A DNA stretch of 64,000 nt from Coprinus comatus. Lineage: Eukaryota > Basidiomycota > Agaricomycetes > Agaricales > Agaricaceae. Numbering within the stretch: the first letter of the stretch is position 1; the number at the start of each line of letters is the position of its first letter. The DNA lies in assembly GCA_034638255.1 (NCBI GenBank), contig JAWPGT010000024.1:1-64000 (forward strand), written 5' to 3'. Below, in pieces: positions 10,306-21,029 of this stretch. Position numbers and translations under genes: made by a program. The notes below the pieces were generated by a model. It made no database searches and was not told the DNA's origin. It saw only the letters and a list, made by a program, of their open reading frames with translations.

Positions 10306-12460
10306 CTATGTTGAGGACATATTCTTTGAGTGCTTGGCAGTGCTATATGTGGGATTAGAAAACTCTAACCCATAATAGTTATCATAGAAGTATTCAAACT
10401 TCACACATCCAAGATTCTTTGTTAAAAGATCAGCAGGGTTTTCAGTGCCTGGAATGAAATAAAGTTGAACTTTCTTTTCATCAATTACTTGATGAATGAA
10501 ATGGAAGATTATATCAATGTGTTTTGATCTCTTCTTGACAGCAGGATTTTGCATGATGAAGAGAGAGCCCATATTGTCTCCACATATTTCCATTGGTTCA
10601 TTGTTGTGTAAACCAAGTTCCATCATTAGACTTCTGATCCATACTGACTGATGGCTACAATCAGAGAGAGCCATGTATTCAGCCTCAGTGGATGACAATG
10701 CAATAGTCTTTTGTGATCTACTGACCCAGGCTACCAGGCAGGATGCAACAGTTGACAGATAACCAGTTTGGGATCTTTGGTTTGAAGGATCACTAGACCA
10801 ATCAGAATCACTATAAGCAATGAAGCCCTCATTACCAGAACCATCAAGCATCATTCAGTATTCCTGAGTTGCTAAAAGGTATCTACAAATATAGAGAGCT
10901 CTATGCAAATGTTCTTCAGTAGGGTTGTGAGCATGTTGACTTAGCTTAGTCACAGCAAATGAGATGTCCAGACATGTGCCTATAGCAATGTACAATAGTG
11001 ATTGGATCACCTGTTGGTACCTAGAATGGATGGAGGAGTTGATCAGCTTGTCATTAGGAACTAGATAGTACCCTTCTAGCAGCAGGGTTTATGCCAGTTT
11101 GGTATCATAGTCAGAGCCAGTGATTTTAAACCTTTCCAGGATCTTCTCTAAATAAGCACATTGATCTAGGAAGATCTTTTGATTAGCTTGATCTCTCCAG
11201 ATGCACATACTGAGAAATTCTTTGACTTCTCCAAGGTCATGGTATTCCCACTTTTTCATGAACTCTTCTTTTAGCTTTTTCAGCAGGGCAGAGTCATTTC
11301 CCATAAAAAGTATGTTGTCAACATACACAACAGCAATGACAAATTTGCCATCTTTTCAACAATATATATAAATACCAGCATCGGATTCACATTGCTTGAA
11401 TCCTAGTTGGTTCATGGAAGATGCCATCTCCTTCTACCAGGCCAAGCTGGCTTGTTTAAGGTATACAATGCTCATTGTAACCTGCAGACCAAATGTTCCT
11501 TTCCCTTAAGTTTGAAACCTTCAGGTTGATCCATGTAGATTTTCTTATCCAGTTTGCCACAGAGATATGCTGTCTTTACATTGACAGATTCGATATCCCA
11601 GTCTTCAAGGGTGGCTAACCTGAGCAGGATTTGAGTGGACTCATATCTTACTACTGGAGAAAATAGTTCATCAAAGTCAATGCCCTCAACTTGAGAAAAT
11701 CCTTTAGCAACTAGTCTAGCATGTTTGCAACTGTCACTCTTTTCATTAAAGACCCATCTATTTTTACAGCTTTCCTTCCTTCCAGAAGTGTCACTAACTT
11801 GTAAACTTGTCACTTCTTAAGCACACTTAGTTCTTCAAGACAAGCTTTGTGCCAGTGGTCTCATTCCTCTGGATTTAATTTTACAAGATCACAGAATTGC
11901 TTGGGAACTGATGCAGAACTTGCTTTTGCCAATAAAAAGTTCATCAATTCTAACCCCCCTTCCTTAGTAATCCATTGAATCTTACAATCTGCATCTTCTT
12001 CCATTGCATCAGGTTTTTGTTCCCTTGCATATTGCTATGAAGCATCCTCGTGTTGTCTGTGTATTTCATCACAATGTTCTTAGATTTCTTCAGGTGAAAG
12101 TTGATGTGGATCTGCTGCATTTGGGCAATCTTGTTGATTTCTGATTCTGAAATCATGACCACAGAGATGAACTCTCCCCTGGGGAGGTAGGGGTTCATTT
12201 ATATTATAATCTTGTAGGATTTCAGATGGATGTGTTCTCTCCCCATAAATGTTACCTTCTTTAAATGGAACAAACCTTTCTTGGCCAGAATGGCAAGGTA
12301 AGGGTTCAACTGGTCTAGTAGGTTGTTCAGGTGATGGAGAAATGGGACAGGTGGAGTCAGTTCGAGGAGCAGGGCTTGGACTTGGGTGACAAATAGGTGA
12401 TCCGGGATCAGTGTATGATAACATGTCATCATCATCTTCATCAGTTACTTCCTCGACTGT
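10306..12460 (-). pseudogene. pol: Copia-1 Pol remnant (RT and RNase H), left copy
   Basis: Conserved copia blocks are readable: a linker with Pro/Ser-rich sequence (12080-12424), RT motifs NRWVFNEKSD, ARLVAKGFSQ, VNVKTAYL and MDQPEGF at 11500-11750, and the catalytic YVDN in place of YVDD near 11320. RNase H motifs YSDSDW, SSTEAEYMAL and NPADLLTKNLG lie at 10400-10810. At least five stops interrupt it, several of them TGA where copia proteins usually have Arg. The catalytic Asp-to-Asn change is present in both arms. It is inactive. Confidence 0.88.
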
Positions 12461-12475
12461 TGTTTTCCTGGGAGC

Positions 12476-12875
12476 TGTAAGGGCGACTCACATCGGTGAC
12501 AAGCAGCCTGACAACTAGCGAGGAATCCAAAGTTATATTTGATCGGAAACATATTACAGAACAGATACAACATACCTAGTGAGGAATCTAAAGAGAAAGA
12601 GTTGGGGATTCACTCGCACAGGCTACACACAATATATACTACTATACAAACAGAGATGCCAGCTATTGTCCAGAGGGATGTCGTAACATGGACAATGGGA
12701 ACAATGGGGGACGGGTCACATGAGGGGGCAAGTCATGAAAGCATGAAGTCAGGAGGTGTTCCAATGGAAGTTGGAACATCGGAGGATCGATTGGTAGTCA
12801 GTGTGTTAGTGTAAGGGTCAGTAGTCGGTGTGTCAGTGTATCGGTGTAAGGGTTGGTGAGGAAGGTCCCCTTACA
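12476..12875 (+). repeat. Copia-2 5' LTR, left copy
   Basis: 400 bp beginning TGTAAGGGCGAC and ending CCCCTTACA, so the ends form the short inverted repeat TGTAAGGG/CCCTTACA. Gag coding begins within a few bases after it. The mirrored copy is 15119-15518. Internally there are near-repeats of CAGTGTGTTAGTGTAAGGGT type near 12800-12850. Confidence 0.8.
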
Positions 12876-13552
12876 CTGCAGCTATTGGTGGTTCACCTGC
12901 TACTGCCACCACTGCTCTGGTACCCCCCACAAATGCTGATGAAATTTGGAAGTTTGATAATTGTGAGGTATTTGCTCTTGGGATGATAAATTCCCAATTG
13001 AGTGACGACATGCTCCGGCATGGACAAATTACCTCCAATGGTCTGTGGAACCACCTAAAATGAATGTACGGCACATTCTCAGCAGGCGCAGCTTACGAGC
13101 TGTATGCTTCTGCAGATTCTTTTTGGCTCTCCAGTGTGACAGATCCCTCTAAGGAGATCTCCACCTTCTGGAATTATTTCACACAGTTACAGCAAGCCTT
13201 GCCCTCCATCAATGTTCCTGAGATCCTTTGGGCTCTCATGTTGATGACACGCATTCCTCCTCAATGGAGTGCAACACATGCTGCTCTACTCATTCAATAT
13301 GGTAATTCCCTTTCAACCTTAATGGTCCAGATTGTCTCTGATGCAATAATGGGTGCCTGGTGGGATTCCTGTGGAGCTGCATCTGCTTCTTGTGCCACTT
13401 CTACTGGCATTAAAAACTATAAGGGTGCAAAGCCCTATTCTAAACCCTCCGGTGGCACTCCACAGCAGTCCCAACAACAACAACAACAGAAGTCATCTGG
13501 TTCTGGTGGTGATGCTTCTGGGGGGGATAAGGATAAAAAGAAGAAGCATTGA
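12876..13552 (+). pseudogene. gag: Copia-2 Gag remnant (UBN2/copia-type), left copy
   Basis: Translating from just after the LTR gives a copia Gag pattern: TNADEIWKFDNCE, a helical region with FWNYFTQLQQALPSIN, then a Gln/Gly-rich and Lys-rich tail ending at 13552. One TGA at 13061-13063 breaks the frame just before MYGTFS; 162 codons stay open after it. I see no CCHC knuckle before the frame ends. The right-arm copy at 14442-15118 has the same break and only a few residue differences (for example W or R at one site), showing how similar the arms are close to the centre. Confidence 0.8.
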
Positions 13553-13679
13553 CACAGAAAATGTGGAGGCAACAAGGCAAACAAAGCCAAAGGAGATGAT
13601 GGTAACATCAACATGATTTTGTCACCCACTGTTCTGGAGTCTTTCACAACTCCCACTAACAAACCCTCTTCCACTCATT

Positions 13680-14320
13680 CTCTGGGGCAGGAGACTGATA
13701 TAAATGGTAACAAACAGGTACCACTAGTCATTATAAATGGATACCACTAGTTGTTTCAAATAGGTACATACATATGTATCTTACTTGGCACATATGTCTG
13801 TACCACTCTTTGTACATATATATGTATCCATTATTATTATGATAGGCAATAGGAATGAATTAATCTGAATTTTGTACACTTTTAGATTAGAGAAATTCAA
13901 AAAATTGAAAAAAAAAAAAAAAATTAGGTGAAATACAGTAGATTTGTACAAGTTTTCTGTACAGATTTACTACATTTTCTCATAATTGTGGTAGGTTTGT
14001 AAATGTACTACTTTTATGAGAAATGTAGTACATTTGTACAAGTTTCCTGTACAAATCTACTGTATTTCACCTAATTTTTTTTTTTTCAATTTTTTGAATT
14101 TCTCTAATCTAAAAGTGTACAAAATTCAGATTAATTCATTCCTATTGCCTATCATAATAATAATGGATACATATATATGTACAAAGAGTGGTACAGACAT
14201 ATGTGCCAAGTAAGATACATATGTATGTACCTATTTGAAACAACTAGTGGTATCCATTTATAATGACTAGTGGTACCTGTTTGTTACCATTTATATCAGT
14301 CTCCTGCCCCAGAGAATGAG
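13680..14320. repeat. Palindrome centre, A/T-rich and non-coding
   Basis: The centre lies at about 13986-14013, with 28 unpaired bases between arms. Each flank has a poly(A)/poly(T) run (13907-13922 and 14075-14086) and short repeats of TGTACA-like and ACTAGTGGTAC-like words. No gene is supported. The adjacent TTTGTACAAG and TTCTGTACAGAT words are themselves dyads, which could promote fold-back. Confidence 0.9.
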
Positions 14321-15518
14321 TGGAAGAGGGTTTGTTAGTGGGAGTTGTGAAAGACTCCAGAACAGTGGGTGACAAAATCATGTTGATGTTACCATCATCT
14401 CCTTTGGCTTTGTTTGCCTTGTTGCCTCCACATTTTCTGTGTCAATGCTTCTTCTTTTTATCCTTATCCCCCCCAGAAGCATCACCACCAGAACCAGATG
14501 ACTTCTGTTGTTGTTGTTGTTGGGACTGCTGTGGAGTGCCACTGGAGGGTTTAGAATAGGGCTTTGCACCCTTATAGTTTTTAATGCCAGTAGAAGTGGC
14601 ACAAGAAGCAGATGCAGCTCCACAGGAATCCCACCAGGCACCCATTATTGCATCAGAGACAATCTGGACCATTAAGGTTGAAAGGGAATTACCATATTGA
14701 ATGAGTAGAGCAGCATGTGTTGCACTCCATTGAGGAGGAATGCGTGTCATCAACATGAGAGCCCAAAGGATCTCAGGAACATTGATGGAGGGCAAGGCTT
14801 GCTGTAACTGTGTGAAATAATTCCAGAAGGTGGAGATCTCCTTAGAGGGATCTGTCACACTGGAGAGCCGAAAAGAATCTGCAGAAGCATACAGCTCGTA
14901 AGCTGCGCCTGCTGAGAATGTGCCGTACATTCATTTTAGGTGGTTCCACAGACCATTGGAGGTGATTTGTCCATGCTGGAGCATGTCGTCACTCAATTGG
15001 GAATTTATCATCCCAAGAGCAAATACCTCACAATTATCAAACTTCCAAATTTCATCAGCATTTGTGGGGGGTACCAGAGCAGTGGTGGCAGTAGCAGGTG
15101 AACCACCAATAGCTGCAGTGTAAGGGGACCTTCCTCACCAACCCTTACACTGATACACTGACACACCGACTACTGACCCTTACACTAACACACCGACTAC
15201 CAACTGATCCTCCGATGTTCCAACTTCCATTGGAACACCTCCTGACTTCATGCTTTCATGACTTGCCCCCTCATGTGACCCGTCCCCCATTGTTCCCATT
15301 GTCCATATTACAACATCCCTCTGGACAATAGCTGGTGTCTCTGTTTGTATAGTAGTATATATTGTGTGTAGCCTGTGCAAGTGAATCCCCAACTCTTTCT
15401 CTTTAGATTCCTCACTAGGTATGTTGTATCTGTTCTGTAATATGTTTCTGATCAAATATAACTTTGGATTCCTCGCTAGTTGTCAGGCTGCTTGTCACCG
15501 ATGTGAGTCGCCCTTACA
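14014..15518 (-). mobile_element. Copia-2, right copy: gag and 5' LTR
   Basis: Mirror of 12476-13985. The LTR is 15119-15518 and the gag remnant 14442-15118 on the minus strand, with the in-frame TGA retained. Four or five residue differences from the left copy are visible in gag, so the arms are near-identical but not identical here. Confidence 0.85.
14442..15118 (-). pseudogene. gag: Copia-2 Gag remnant, right copy
   Basis: Same protein family and same interruption as the left copy. The frame is open for 162 codons from 14930, with the upstream part separated by the shared TGA. It has a Gln run, then a Ser/Gly stretch, then a Lys run at the C-terminus. A Trp codon of the left copy is Arg (CGA) here, near residue 21, so the left arm carries the derived TGG or the right arm has reverted; the direction cannot be told from two copies. 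Confidence 0.8.
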
Positions 15519-15529
15519 GCTCCCAGGAA

Positions 15530-17688
15530 AACAACAGTCGAGAAAGTAACTGATGAAGATGATGATGACATGTTATCATACACTGATCCCGGATCACCTA
15601 TTTGTCACCCAAGTCCAAGCCCTGCTCCTCGAACTGACTCCACCTGTCCCATTTCTCCATCACCTGAACAACCTACTAGACCAGTTGAACCCTTACCTTG
15701 CCATTCTGGCCAAGAAAGGTTTGTTCCATTTAAAGAAGGTAACATTTATGGGGAGAGAACACATCCATCTGAAATCTTACAAGATTATAATATAAATGAA
15801 CCCCTACCTCCCCAGGGGAGAGTTCATCTCTGTGGTCATGATTTCAGAATCAGAAATCAACAAGATTGCCCAAATGCAGCAGATCCACATCAACTTTCAC
15901 CTGAAGAAATCTAAGAACATTGTGATGAAATACACAGACAACACGAGGATGCTTCATGGCAATATGCAAGGGAACAAAAACCTGATGCAATGGAAGAAGA
16001 TGCAGATTGTAAGATTCAATGGATTACTAAGGAAGGGGGGTTAGAATTGATGAACTTTTTATTGGCAAAAGCAAGTTCTGCATCAGTTCCCGAGCAATTC
16101 TGTGATCTTGTAAAATTAAATCCAGAGGAATGAGACCACTGGCACAAAGCTTGTCTTGAAGAACTAAGTGTGCTTAAGAAGTGACAAGTTTACAAGTTAG
16201 TGACACTTCTGGAAGGAAGGAAAGCTGTAAAAATAGATGGGTCTTTAATGAAAAGAGTGACAGTTACAAACATGCTAGACTAGTTGCTAAAGGATTTTCT
16301 CAAGTTGAGGGCATTGACTTTGATGAACTATTTTCTCCAGTAGTAAGATATGAGTCCACTCAAATCCTGCTCAGGTTAGCCACCCTTGAAGACTGGGATA
16401 TCGAATCTGTCAATGTAAAGACAGCATATCTCTATGGCAAACTGGATAAGAAAATCTATATGGATCAACCTGAAGGTTTCAAACTTAAGGGAAAGGAACA
16501 TTTGGTCTGCAGGTTACAATGAGCATTGTATACCTTAAACAAGCCAGCTTGGCCTGGTAGAAGGAGATGGCATCTTCCATGAACCAACTAGGATTCAAGT
16601 GATGTGAATCCGATGCTGGTATTTATATATATTGTTGAAAAGATGGCAAATTTGTCATTGCTGTTGTGTATGTTGACAACATACTTTTTATGGGAAATGA
16701 CTCTGCCCTGCTGAAAAAGCTAAAAGAAGAGTTCATGAAAAAGTGGGAATACCATGACCTTGGAGAAGTCAAAGAATTTCTCAGTATGTGCATCTGGAGA
16801 GATCAAGCTAATCAAAAGATCTTCCTAGATCAATGTGCTTATTTAGAGAAGATCCTGGAAAGGTTTAAAATCACTGGCTCTGACTATGATACCAAACTGG
16901 CATAAACCCTGCTGCTAGAAGGGTACTATCTAGTTCCTAATGACAAGCTGATCAACTCCTCCATCCATTCTAGGTACCAACAGGTGATCCAATCACTATT
17001 GTACATTGCTATAGGCACATGTCTGGACATCTCATTTGCTGTGACTAAGCTAAGTCAACATGCTCACAACCCTACTGAAGAACATTTGCATAGAGCTCTC
17101 TATATTTGTAGATACCTTTTAGCAACTCAGGAATACTGAATGATGCTTGATGGTTCTGGTAATGAGGGCTTCATTGCTTATAGTGATTCTGATTGGTCTA
17201 GTGATCCTTCAAACCAAAGATCCCAAACTGGTTATCTGTCAACTGTTGCATCCTGCCTGGTAGCCTGGGTCAGTAGATCACAAAAGACTATTGCATTGTC
17301 ATCCACTGAGGCTGAATACATGGCTCTCTCTGATTGTAGCCATCAGTCAGTATGGATCAGAAGTCTAATGATGGAACTTGGTTTACACAACAATGAACCA
17401 ATGGAAATATGTGGAGACAATATGGGCTCTCTCTTCATCATGCAAAATCCTGCTGTCAAGAAGAGATCAAAACACATTGATATAATCTTCCATTTCATTC
17501 ATCAAGTAATTGATGAAAAGAAAGTTCAACTTTATTTCATTCCAGGCACTGAAAACCCTGCTGATCTTTTAACAAAGAATCTTGGATGTGTGAAGTTTGA
17601 ATACTTCTATGATAACTATTATGGGTTAGAGTTTTCTAATCCCATATATAGCACTGCCAAGCACTCAAAGAATATGTCCTCAACATAG
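15530..17688 (+). pseudogene. pol: Copia-1 Pol remnant (RT and RNase H), right copy
   Basis: Linker 15570-15914, RT 16181-16905, RNase H 17140-17688. In-frame TGA codons at 16133-16135, 16182-16184, 16520-16522 and 17137-17139 sit where copia polymerases commonly have Arg or a similar residue (EE-x-DHW, LKK-x-, CRLQ-x-ALY). A further TGA near 16600 is specific to this arm; the left arm reads CAA there. The RNase H block with SSTEAEYMALSD and the C-terminal NPADLLTKNLG is the longest open piece, at 182 codons. The active-site motif is YVDN. Confidence 0.88.
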
Positions 17689-17724
17689 GGTGCTATTTAG
17701 CTGCCATGTTTGAATTCAGGGGAG

Positions 17725-17943
17725 TGTTGAACTATTATTAGTTCTACAATAACATTCTCTAATGGCATCACACTTGATGAACATGTGACCTAATATGTTC
17801 TCGCATGGACCAACGTATTATAGTATATAAACATTTGTATTCCTGCATTATATACTTCAGTTCCTCTTACTGCAACAACCACCTCACACTCAGTAAGTCA
17901 GTTGTACCTACCCATGCAACATATGCTACACTATGTTTTAACA
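17725..17943 (+). repeat. Copia-1 3' LTR, right copy
   Basis: 219 bp with TGTTGAAC and TTTTAACA ends, placed directly after the purine tract that follows the RNase H coding region. It differs from the left copy by a few substitutions and a small indel near 17880-17900. Confidence 0.75.
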
Positions 17944-17944
17944 C

Positions 17945-18825
17945 ATATGGGAACAAGCTGGCAATCTTCACTACTATCCTTCTAATTAGTATCCTAGTGC
18001 CCAGTAGCTAGGACTGTTTTGGGATAATAATGAGTTAGAATTAACCAGTTAAAAGCCTGGCTTTTAACCCTACTAGTACATGTGTATTTATACCTATCTA
18101 GACTAAGTTCTAGAGATATCTATGTACTGGTAGTCCATGAGTAATTACTAGTCAACTACAGTGGCTATGAGTGTCCAGACAAGTAGAGAACTGTTATGAA
18201 CCCAACCAAATCAGAAGATTCTGACTCTGACGATGAACCGAATCAAACTATTTTGATTCTCTTACCAAGCTGATCACACACTGAGTCCAATGACTCAGAC
18301 TCTGAGCTGGAGTACCACTCAGTGGAAGACAATCCTACCACTCTCTAGAAGAACTATTTATAGCTCTGCACAGTATGTATAGCTTTGAGAACTTACTACA
18401 AACTATATATACAGACACATAGCCATATACCTGTGTACATTGAAATAGCCACTAATAGTTTCTTTATATCTCTTTATGTTTCTTTATGCCTCTTTGAACC
18501 CAAGTAGATAGTTCTCTTGTTGTGTATATTGTTCTCTACTTGTCTGGACACTCATAGCCACCATAGTTGACTAGTAATGACTCATGGACTACCAGTATAT
18601 AGATATCTCTAGAACTTAGTCTAGATAGGTATAAATACACATGTACTAGTAGGGTTAAAAGCCAGGCTTTTAACTGGTTAATTTTAACTCATTATTATCC
18701 CAAAACAGTCCTAGCCACTGGGCACTAGGATACTAATTGGAAGGATAGTAGTGAAGATTGCCAGCTTGTTCCCATATGGTGCTCATGTTAAATTCACAGG
18801 CATCTAATGGTTCGAGGTCTTAACA
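17945..18825 (+). repeat. Gypsy-2 5' LTR (18192-18825) and truncated inverted LTR copy, right arm
   Basis: 18192-18825 begins TGTTATGAAC and ends GTCTTAACA directly before the Gypsy-2 leader, so it is a candidate 634-bp 5' LTR in the same orientation as the gag and pol that follow. 17945-18191 is an inverted, shortened copy of its 3' half. Compared with the left arm, 69 bp are missing at its outer edge, next to the Copia-1 LTR end. No matching intact 3' LTR was found, so the LTR start is provisional. Confidence 0.65.
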
Positions 18826-19132
18826 TTAGTTAAAAGCCTCATTGCCCTTAAATCTTGGAAGCGCCCTCATGGCAGCCAAGAGGATCTATTCATTGCTTTG
18901 CACTGTACTAAAGATCTACCTGGGATAACCTTCTACACCGTTGCCACTATTAGGCCCCTGCCCCCATCTGCCCTATGGAAATTTTGGATTCCTGGAGTAG
19001 GCCAGAAGAAAGTGTCAATAATTTTTAGGGTTGCACCCCCTAACTTGCTTTGCAGAGCAAGCATGAACCTCACCAAGACAGGGTCTGTGTTGAAGAAGAC
19101 TAGCAGTGTTCAGTTAAAACACTGAGCCATCG

Positions 19133-19815
19133 TTGTGTGATTCCTCCAAGATCAAAATCTGGGTCAATACTTTAATTGGTAAAACAACAGAATTGAGTGA
19201 AGAGGACCTAGCCAAGGGGAGGCAATTCCTCAATGTACAGGGTACAGTTGAGAAGAGCTCAGAGAAGCTAGAGAAAGAAGAAACTGAGAAAACTGAGAAA
19301 ACAGTTTTGAAGAAAATCCACAATCTTTACTATTCAGAACACAAGCAACAGAATCAACAAGTTATCAACAAACTTACACCCCCACCTCACCACTTTACAC
19401 AACTCAACAACTATCACCTGGAACTTACGTTTTGAGACAACCTATACCTTTACAACACTCAACTAGTGTTGGAAGCAGTAGATCATACCCAAATTCACTA
19501 AGGGAAAGAGTCAATCAACCCACAGACTCTGATCCAAGACTACCTTACCGCGAAAATCCAGAACAGTCTTCAGGAGAAGAAGAAGAAGGAGAAGGAAGTA
19601 CAGAGGAAGAATCAGAAGAAGAATCAGGAGAGTCCGAAGAAGAAGAGGAGCCAGGAACAGACTCCAACTCAAGAGACCCACCTCCAAGAATACCCTCACC
19701 ACCTCCACCACCCTATAAACCTTCAAACACTCCACCCCCTCCAATCACACCACAAAACCCTCCAACACCAAGACAACTGTCTCCACAAAGACAGCAGTCA
19801 CCACAAAGACAATAA
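19133..19815 (+). pseudogene. Gypsy-2 leader ORFs (acidic/Pro-rich), right copy
   Basis: The frame at 19133-19435 (100 codons, Lys/Glu-rich) is followed with a 4-base overlap by 19432-19815 (127 codons). The latter carries a run of Glu and Ser around residues 48-75, then Pro-rich and Gln-Arg tracts. It is in the same frame as the Gag start at 19855, with only a TAA between, so it was probably an N-terminal extension of Gag. Function unknown. Confidence 0.65.
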
Positions 19816-19854
19816 CCACCACCTCCACCACCACCAGTAGGACCAAATAGCAGA

Positions 19855-21015
19855 ATGTCTGGAAGTGGAAACACAAATCACCCAGCACTCAAGTTGCTAC
19901 AACCACCCATATTCTTAGGAGACCATACCTCATACCAAAGATGGAAAGAAGCCGTTGATCTGTATTTCATCACAGATCCTGACAAATTCCATAGTGATGA
20001 AAGGAAAATCATGTACTGTCTTGCCCTTATGGCTGGACCAGCAGGCACATGGAGAGTAACCTTTCAGAACTCAAAACTTAATGCCACCACACAAGTCTAC
20101 AACTTTGGAACATGGCCAGCATTCGTACAACTACTTGAAGCCAGTTTCAAGTCAACTCATCATGCCTCAAACTCGTTGGACAAACTATCTAACCTCGAGC
20201 AAAGAGGAAGAACCATTGATGAATTCATTGCTGAATTTGAGGCACTTGCTACAGATGCAGGAGTTACAGAAGATAGACAGAAAATCTACTTGTTCAAGAA
20301 AGGACATGACTTTGAAATCGGAGGATATGCAATCCAAGCAAACCCAGCAGATAATTGGGAAGCATGGAAAGGAGCTACCAGAGCTGCCAAATCAGTATTC
20401 AATGCCATACAAGAATTTGATAGGAAACACCAAGCAAGAAGGCAAACCACAATCTATTTGCACCCATACTATCACCGAAACCAAAGATATCACAAACCAT
20501 ATCCTATCCACCATCAAACACAACCAATGTCTTATCAGAAAGACCCAAATGCCATGGATGTTGACTATATCCAAGAAGCCATCAACAATCTCAGAATACA
20601 GGACAAAGAAGACAAGTATATGCAAGAAGAATACTCAGAAGATGAAGAAGAACCTTACAAGCAGATTGATCCAAAGGAGATCATGTTAGCATTCATTGAC
20701 AAGATCTTTACAAATGATCAGAAGAAGGAATTTAGAGATGGGAAATACTTCTTATGTCACAAGATGGGACACTATGCAAGAGACTGCCCAAACAGATGGA
20801 ACAGCCCAATGTCATCTAGGCCAAGGAACTTCCCAAGGAAGTCCTTCCCTCAGAAGAAGACATACCTGCCAAAACGCAACAACAATAACTTAAGAAGACA
20901 AATCAACAATCTCATCACCAACGCAACAGAAGAAGAAGTAGCAGATGTCTATGACTACTTTTCTCATGAAAACATGAAAACTGATTTCGACGATGAAATC
21001 AAGGATTTTGCTTGA
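19855..21015 (+). CDS. gag: Gypsy-2 Gag, open frame
   Basis: 386 codons, the same length as Gypsy-1 Gag. Capsid domain in the first 180 residues, with YQRWKEAVDLYF, ALMAGPAGTW and F-x-AL motifs. A basic His/Tyr/Gln linker and an acidic segment (EEYSEDEEEPY) follow, then a zinc knuckle at about residues 298-311. The first Cys of the knuckle is Tyr (YFLCHKMGHYARDC), so RNA binding by the knuckle is probably lost although the frame is open. The C-terminus matches Gypsy-1 Gag in [12 protein letters not shown]. The stop is followed by pol in a shifted frame, as in Gypsy-1. Confidence 0.85.
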   Translation: MSGSGNTNHPALKLLQPPIFLGDHTSYQRWKEAVDLYFITDPDKFHSDERKIMYCLALMAGPAGTWRVTFQNSKLNATTQVYNFGTWPAFVQLLEASFKSTHHASNSLDKLSNLEQRGRTIDEFIAEFEALATDAGVTEDRQKIYLFKKGHDFEIGGYAIQANPADNWEAWKGATRAAKSVFNAIQEFDRKHQARRQTTIYLHPYYHRNQRYHKPYPIHHQTQPMSYQKDPNAMDVDYIQEAINNLRIQDKEDKYMQEEYSEDEEEPYKQIDPKEIMLAFIDKIFTNDQKKEFRDGKYFLCHKMGHYARDCPNRWNSPMSSRPRNFPRKSFPQKKTYLPKRNNNNLRRQINNLITNATEEEVADVYDYFSHENMKTDFDDEIKDFA

Positions 21016-21029
21016 AGAGATTAGCCACC

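Larger units (their letters stand above)
10052..12475 (-). mobile_element. Copia-1, left copy: 3' half of a Ty1/copia element
   Basis: Minus-strand fragment holding the proline-rich linker, reverse transcriptase, RNase H, a polypurine tract (CAGGGGAG read on the minus strand) and a 3' LTR at 10052-10269. Its 5' half is absent. At 12476 it is broken by the 5' LTR of Copia-2, inserted in the opposite orientation. The same arrangement is mirrored at 15519-17943. Confidence 0.9.
4734..13985. repeat. Left arm of ~19-kb palindrome
   Basis: Reverse complement of 14014-23600. The pairing is directly readable. Near the centre, positions that pair sum to about 27994-27999, for example 13064-13552 with 14442-14930 and 10306-10854 with 17140-17688. 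The sum shifts to about 27925 for 8110-9027, owing to a 69-bp length difference near 10000, and to 28334 for 4734-6428, owing to a 405-bp deletion in this arm. The arm starts inside the Gypsy-2 integrase at 4734, pairing with 23600. Arm sequences differ by scattered substitutions, mostly transitions, with a cluster near 7480-7540. Confidence 0.95.
12476..13985 (+). mobile_element. Copia-2, left copy: 5' LTR and gag, cut at the palindrome centre
   Basis: A copia-type element in plus orientation inserted in Copia-1. It keeps its 5' LTR (12476-12875) and gag (about 12876-13610), then non-coding A/T-rich sequence up to the palindrome centre. Protease, integrase, RT and RNase H are absent. The mirror image is at 14014-15518. 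Confidence 0.85.
15519..17943 (+). mobile_element. Copia-1, right copy: 3' half
   Basis: Mirror of 10052-12475, in plus orientation. It contains the RT and RNase H remnant, a purine tract at 17714-17724 and a 3' LTR at 17725-17943 beginning TGTTGAAC and ending TTTTAACA. Confidence 0.9.

Noticed and set aside
13435..13674. Ser/Phe/Cys-rich antisense frame over the copia gag tail (also 14320-14559)
   Set aside because: Antisense of Gln- and Lys-rich codons; no independent evidence.
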